The notes under the pieces: generated by a model
Databases searched by the model: none
Told to the model about the DNA's origin: nothing
The model's input: the letters and a program-made list of their open reading frames with translations, nothing else
Assembly: GCA_017889745.1 (NCBI GenBank)
Contig: JAGGAG010000107.1
Coordinates: 1-9,211 of the forward strand
DNA: 9,211 nucleotides
Reading direction: 5' to 3'
From: Gemmatimonadota bacterium
GTDB lineage: Bacteria > Gemmatimonadota > Gemmatimonadetes > Gemmatimonadales > GWC2-71-9
Shown here: positions 6,095-9,211 of the stretch, one piece after another
How positions within the stretch are numbered: the stretch's first letter is position 1
Layout: each line of letters opens with the position of its first letter
Translations under genes and position numbers: made by a program

Positions 6095-6682
6095 TTGGAC
6101 GCACACGCGCTGCATCCCGCAACTTCGACCGGCATCCCCAACCGGAAGCTGGCAATCTGGACCTTCATCGGCTCAGAGTGCCTGTTCTTCGCGTCGCTGA
6201 TCTCGGTCTACCTGGTCTACAAGGGCAAGAGCCTGGTCGGGCCCTATCCCAGCGAGATCTTCGAGATCCCGCTGGTCACGGTCGGCACCGCCCTGCTGCT
6301 CTTCAGCTCGCTGTTCGTGGTGCTCGCGCTGAACGGCTGCGAACAGGGCAACCGGAAGAAGTTCCTGGGATGGCTCGCCATGACCATCCTCTGCGGACTC
6401 TTCTTCATCGGCATGCAGGTGTACGAGTTCACGCACTTCTTCCATGAAGGGCTGACGATGCAGAAGAACCTGTTCGGCGCGAGCTTCTTCACGCTGACCG
6501 GGTTCCACGGCACGCACGTCACGATCGGCGTGATCTGGCTGCTGTCGATTTTCATCGAGGGCGTGCGGGGCCACGTGCCGCCGGCCAAGGCGCTCAACTT
6601 CGAGATCGCCGCCCTGTACTGGCACTTCGTCGACGTGGTGTGGATCGTGATCTTCCCCGTCGTCTACCTGATGAACTCCTAG
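6095..6682 (+). CDS. coxC: Cytochrome c oxidase subunit III, short five-helix form
   Basis: Subunit III stabilises the catalytic core and proton uptake and binds lipid. The 195-residue protein has five hydrophobic segments (about 20-42, 58-79, 91-111, 127-152, 173-193). Family hallmarks are GSECLFFASL (26-35), FHGTHVTIGV (137-146) and ALYWHFVDVVW (173-183). It lacks the first two helices of mitochondrial-type subunit III, as usual for caa3 oxidases. The start is a TTG at 6095, with GAGG at 6085-6088 6 nt upstream; no ATG is available before the first helix. It follows coxA by 24 nt and is followed by subunit IV after 7 nt. The rare start codon may lower translation relative to coxA, which is inference. 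Also called ctaE. Confidence 0.95.
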   Translation: MDAHALHPATSTGIPNRKLAIWTFIGSECLFFASLISVYLVYKGKSLVGPYPSEIFEIPLVTVGTALLLFSSLFVVLALNGCEQGNRKKFLGWLAMTILCGLFFIGMQVYEFTHFFHEGLTMQKNLFGASFFTLTGFHGTHVTIGVIWLLSIFIEGVRGHVPPAKALNFEIAALYWHFVDVVWIVIFPVVYLMNS

Positions 6683-6689
6683 AGGCATC

Positions 6690-7067
6690 ATGGACTCCTC
6701 TGCCCAGGCCCACGAGCACAACTTCCCCGAGCGCGCCGGGGAATACGTCCGGATCGGCCTCATCCTGTTCGTGCTGACCGCGCTGGAGGTCGGCTCCTAC
6801 GAGATCGCGCACCGGCCCGGCGTCCCGCTGCACGATTTCATGCATACCGGCCTCATCCCGGTCCTGATCGTGCTCTCGGCGATCAAGTTCGCGCTCGTGG
6901 CCCTGTTCTACATGCACCTCAAGTGGGATGGCCCGCTGCTCAAGGGGATCTTCAGCTTCTCCCTCTTCCTGGCGACCTTCGTGATCGTGGCACTGCTGGC
7001 GCTGTTCATCTACGAGGGCAAGTTCTCGGCGATGATCGGCTCACTGATGGGAGCGACGGGGACGTGA
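6690..7067 (+). CDS. coxD: Cytochrome c oxidase subunit IV, bacterial type
   Basis: This small accessory subunit of bacterial caa3/quinol oxidases belongs to the prokaryotic subunit IV family (COX4_pro). The 125-residue protein has a His-containing polar N-terminus and three membrane helices, about 20-40, 53-75 and 85-108. The family signature LTALEVGSYEI (29-39) and KFALVALFYMHLKWD (66-80) are clear. The ATG at 6690 is preceded by AGAGG that overlaps the coxC stop, so translation is probably coupled. It is the last gene of the operon and the strong hairpin at 7104-7134 follows. No heme a synthase, heme o synthase or Sco copper chaperone is in the window, so those functions must be elsewhere. 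Also called ctaF. Confidence 0.9.
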   Translation: MDSSAQAHEHNFPERAGEYVRIGLILFVLTALEVGSYEIAHRPGVPLHDFMHTGLIPVLIVLSAIKFALVALFYMHLKWDGPLLKGIFSFSLFLATFVIVALLALFIYEGKFSAMIGSLMGATGT

Positions 7068-7103
7068 GACGCCGGGCGTGACGACGTGAGGGGCGAAAAC
7101 AAG

Positions 7104-7134
7104 GAGGGCGGAAAGTCTGCGACTTTCCGCCCTC
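7104..7134. terminator. Bidirectional intrinsic terminator after the oxidase operon
   Basis: GAGGGCGGAAAGT (7104-7116) and ACTTTCCGCCCTC (7122-7134) form a perfect 13-bp stem with a 5-nt loop. On the minus strand the stem is followed by CTTGTTTTC, a U-rich tail suited to ending the fabI-DUF423 transcript. On the plus strand it is followed by TCGTCGTTTCC, a weaker tail. It lies between the convergent coxD and DUF423 genes. Confidence 0.85.
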
Positions 7135-7158
7135 TCGTCGTTTCCGGTCCCCACGCCG

Positions 7159-7539
7159 TTACGTCGCGTCTGCGCGCAGCGCCGCAAGTGCGAGACAGGC
7201 CCACCCCGCCAGGAACGCCACCCCGCCGAGCGGCGTGATGGCACCGAGCATCCGGACGCCACTCAAGGTGAGCGCGTAGAGGCTGCCCGAGAAGAGCACG
7301 ACGCCCAGGAGGAAGCACCATGCCGCGGCGCTGGCGAGCGGGCCCGGCCAGCGGTCGGCCACCCAGCCCGCCGCGATCAGGGCGAGGCCGTGGTACATCT
7401 GGTAGCGCGCCGCGGTCTCGAAGACGAGCAGGTCTCCCGGCTCGAGTCGCGCCCGGAGCGCATGCGCGCCGAACGCACCGGCGGCAACCGACAGGCCGGC
7501 GATGGCGGCCCCGAGCGCCACCAACTGCCGTGAGGTCAC
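7159..7539 (-). CDS. DUF423 family membrane protein
   Basis: The 126-residue protein carries DUF423 (YgdD-like) hallmarks: AGAFGAHALRARL (20-32), ARYQMYHGLALI (44-55), LFSGSLYALTL (82-92) and ITPLGGVAFLAGW (101-113). Four hydrophobic segments fit an integral inner-membrane protein (about 6-24, 47-61, 69-91, 98-120). The start is a GTG at 7539-7537 overlapping the fabI stop as GTGA, so translation is coupled to fabI. The family has no firmly established biochemical function. The gene ends 25 bp before the shared terminator hairpin. Confidence 0.9.
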   Translation of the reverse strand: MTSRQLVALGAAIAGLSVAAGAFGAHALRARLEPGDLLVFETAARYQMYHGLALIAAGWVADRWPGPLASAAAWCFLLGVVLFSGSLYALTLSGVRMLGAITPLGGVAFLAGWACLALAALRADAT

Positions 7540-8453
7540 GAAGTGGCGGGTGGCTCGATGCCGGTGGGGGACACTGCCATGCCCATCGCGTGGTAGCCGT
7601 TGTCGACGTAGACCACGCTGGCGGTGATGGCCGCGGCCAGCGGGCTCGCAAGGAACGCCGCCGTGGCCCCCACCTCGGACGCTTCCAGGCGGCGGGGCAG
7701 GGGGCTGTTGGCCTCGGAATAACGGATCATCGTGTCGATGAACCCGATCGCGGTGGCCGCGCGGGACGCGAGCGGGCCGGCGCTGATGGTGTTGATGCGC
7801 ACTCCCCAGCGGCGGCCCGCCTCGAAGGCCAGCGTGCGGGTATCGGCCTCGAGCGCCGCCTTGGCGGAGGACATCCCGCCGCCATAGCCGGGGACGACGC
7901 GTTCGCCCGCCATGAAAGTGAGCGAGAGGAACGACCCGCCCGGGCGCATCATCGGTGCCAGGTTCCGCACCAGCGAGATGTTGCTGTAGGCGCTCACGCT
8001 GACCGCGGTGAGGTAGCCGGTGCGCGAGGTGTCGATGAGGGGCTTCTTGACCTCGGGACCATTGGCCAGGCTGTGCACCACGATGTCGAGCCCGGACTCG
8101 CCGAAATCGCGCCGCATGCTCGCGGTGAGTCCCTCGATCGAGAAGTCGCCCGTTTCCTTGTAGCGCTTGCTGTCCAGGACATCCGGGGGCGCATCGCTCA
8201 GCGTGTCGTACGCGGCGTCGAGCGGGTAGATCTTCTCGAACTCCATCCGCCGTCCGTCGCTCAGGAGCATCGAATCTTCCATCTTGCCCCGCTCGAGCAG
8301 CTTGAGGAAGATGCCCAGCGCCGGCGGCCAGGTGCCGACGGAAACGGACGCGCCCGCCTCGGCGAAGGCCTTGGCGATGGCGAAACCGAATCCGCCGTCG
8401 TCGGCGACGCCTGCGATGAATGCCCGCTTGCCGGAGAGATCGATGGGAAGCAT
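7536..8453 (-). CDS. fabI: Enoyl-[acyl-carrier-protein] reductase (NADH), plant/Chlamydia-like FabI
   Basis: FabI reduces the trans-2 enoyl-ACP double bond, the last step of each type II fatty-acid elongation round. The 305-residue protein has the nucleotide-binding GVADDGGFGFAIAKAF (15-30) and an insert (about 45-105) typical of the plant-plastid and Chlamydia type rather than the shorter E. coli form. The HSLANGPEV loop (127-135) is also plant-like. The catalytic core is Tyr190, Met194 and Lys198 in YGGGMSSAK. NTISAGPL (221-228) and YVDNG (282-286) complete the Rossmann domain. Phe180 occupies the position of the second conserved Tyr (E. coli Tyr146), while Tyr190 matches Tyr156. The start is the ATG at 8453; a TTG at 8477 is a weaker option, and there is no Shine-Dalgarno, so initiation may be leaderless or coupled. 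DUF423 overlaps its stop. Confidence 0.95.
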   Translation of the reverse strand: MLPIDLSGKRAFIAGVADDGGFGFAIAKAFAEAGASVSVGTWPPALGIFLKLLERGKMEDSMLLSDGRRMEFEKIYPLDAAYDTLSDAPPDVLDSKRYKETGDFSIEGLTASMRRDFGESGLDIVVHSLANGPEVKKPLIDTSRTGYLTAVSVSAYSNISLVRNLAPMMRPGGSFLSLTFMAGERVVPGYGGGMSSAKAALEADTRTLAFEAGRRWGVRINTISAGPLASRAATAIGFIDTMIRYSEANSPLPRRLEASEVGATAAFLASPLAAAITASVVYVDNGYHAMGMAVSPTGIEPPATS

Positions 8454-8484
8454 GTGCGTTGGGTTAGGGTGATGCAAAAGTAGG

Positions 8485-8498
8485 GGGGCGGGCGCCCC
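8485..8498 (-). terminator. Weak hairpin with T-tract after the ABC permease gene
   Basis: GGGGC (8485-8489) pairs with GCCCC (8494-8498) around a 4-nt loop. On the minus strand this is followed by CCCTACTTTTGC. It lies 20 nt past the permease stop and 31 nt before the fabI start. The stem is short, so it is at best a partial terminator, and read-through to fabI is possible. Confidence 0.3.
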
Positions 8499-8518
8499 GA
8501 CGGCATCCCATCCCCCTG

Positions 8519-9211
8519 CTACTCGCCCCGCAGCACCTCGAGAGGCGCCCGGCGCACCACGTCACGGCTGTTGAGGAGCCCGATGAGTGCGGTGCCAGCC
8601 ACCACGAGGATGCCAAGCCCGGCAACGCTGGCCGGGACCCCGAAGGGCGACTCGAATACCCAGCGTGCCAGGGCCCAGGCGGCGGCCACGGCGAGCCCCA
8701 GCCCCGCGATGGCCGCAATGAGCCCCAGTGCCGCATACTCGGCGATCACCACCCTGAGGATCTGTCCCCGCGTGGCGCCGAGCGTGCGAAGCAGCGCGCC
8801 CTCGCGCACCCGCTGGTAGCGACTCGTGGCCACGGCACCGGCCAGCACCACGGCGCCGGTGATGAGGCTGAAGAGCGCCATGAAGCGGATTGCGAGCGTC
8901 ACCTGACCCACCAGCTTCTCGACGGCCGCCTGCACGTTGGAGATATCCACCGCGGTGAGGTTGCTGAACCGCTCCACCAGCCTTCGCTGGATGCGCCCCC
9001 TGGCGGAGGGATCGTCGACCCGCGTGAGCAGCAGCGCGCTCTGCGGGGCCCGCTCCAGCACTCCAGGCTCGAACACGACGAAGAAGTTGGGTTCGAAGCG
9101 GGCCCAGTTCACCTCGCGCATGCTGGTGATACGGGTGATGACGGGAAGGCCCTGCACGTCCCAGGTGATCGTGTCGCCGAGGGTCACGTTCAGCTCGGAC
9201 GCGAGGCCCAC
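8519..9211 (-). CDS. FtsX-like ABC transporter permease, C-terminal part (partial)
   Basis: The frame is open from the right edge to a TAG at 8521-8519, giving the last 230 or so residues of a larger protein; the GTG at the edge is not a supported start. A soluble periplasmic-type region (visible residues 1-105) precedes three membrane helices, about 110-130, 157-180 and 195-214. The FtsX/MacB signature is clear: TSRYQRVREGALLRTLGATRGQI just after the first helix and the closing RRAPLEVLRGE. This fits the last module of a large YbbP/LolE-type permease that works with an ATPase in envelope export or lipoprotein and lipid handling. The partner ATPase and the N-terminal module should lie to the right. 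The precise subfamily cannot be fixed from this fragment. Confidence 0.88.
   Translation of the reverse strand: MGLASELNVTLGDTITWDVQGLPVITRITSMREVNWARFEPNFFVVFEPGVLERAPQSALLLTRVDDPSARGRIQRRLVERFSNLTAVDISNVQAAVEKLVGQVTLAIRFMALFSLITGAVVLAGAVATSRYQRVREGALLRTLGATRGQILRVVIAEYAALGLIAAIAGLGLAVAAAWALARWVFESPFGVPASVAGLGILVVAGTALIGLLNSRDVVRRAPLEVLRGE

Noticed and set aside
4430..6115. A 561-codon minus-strand frame opposite coxA, and a 492-codon plus-strand frame at 4969-6447
   Set aside because: Both are GC-rich shadow frames of coxA and coxC. Their translations are dominated by His, Arg, Glu and Asp with no domain pattern.

Overview
This is an ordinary chromosomal housekeeping region of a high-GC, probably Gram-negative bacterium. 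A caa3-type oxidase whose subunit II carries a fused cytochrome c, a plant/Chlamydia-like FabI, a divergent GroES-like protein beside greA, and a predicted lipoprotein dipeptidase together suggest a Gemmatimonadota-like or related lineage. That placement is an inference from protein character and no search was run. I see no phage, transposon, CRISPR or defence genes.

Layout. Positions 1-1407 hold a minus-strand set reading leftward: greA, a long GroES-family protein, a small two-helix membrane protein, and the start of a gene that leaves the window. Gaps are 1, 19 and 9 nt, which fits one operon. Positions 1408-1602 are a divergent region with two strong perfect GC-rich hairpins. Positions 1603-2310 (plus) encode a VanX/DdpX-type D-Ala-D-Ala dipeptidase with a lipoprotein signal. 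It converges with a minus-strand DinB/YfiT-fold protein (2380-2865), and between them is a large palindrome built of 7-bp repeats that supplies the DinB stop codon.

Positions 2866-3080 are a second divergent region with a good sigma70-like promoter (TTGACG, 17 bp, TAACAT). It drives the cytochrome c oxidase operon in the order subunit II-cytochrome c fusion, I, III, IV (3081-7067). All metal and heme ligands of subunits I and II are visible. The operon ends at a strong bidirectional hairpin (7104-7134). The remainder is on the minus strand: the 3' end of an FtsX-like ABC permease entering from the right edge, then enoyl-ACP reductase fabI, then a DUF423 membrane protein overlapping fabI by 4 nt.

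How it works together. The oxidase operon takes electrons from cytochrome c, reduces O2 at heme a3/CuB and pumps protons. The fused cytochrome c domain probably receives electrons directly from complex III or a carrier. FabI does the last step of fatty-acid elongation, the dipeptidase trims D-Ala-D-Ala at the envelope, and GreA rescues backtracked RNA polymerase. The most unusual signals are the heptad palindrome at 2311-2393, the paired hairpins at 1445-1510, the co-chaperonin paralogue without groEL, and Phe in place of a conserved active-site Tyr in FabI.
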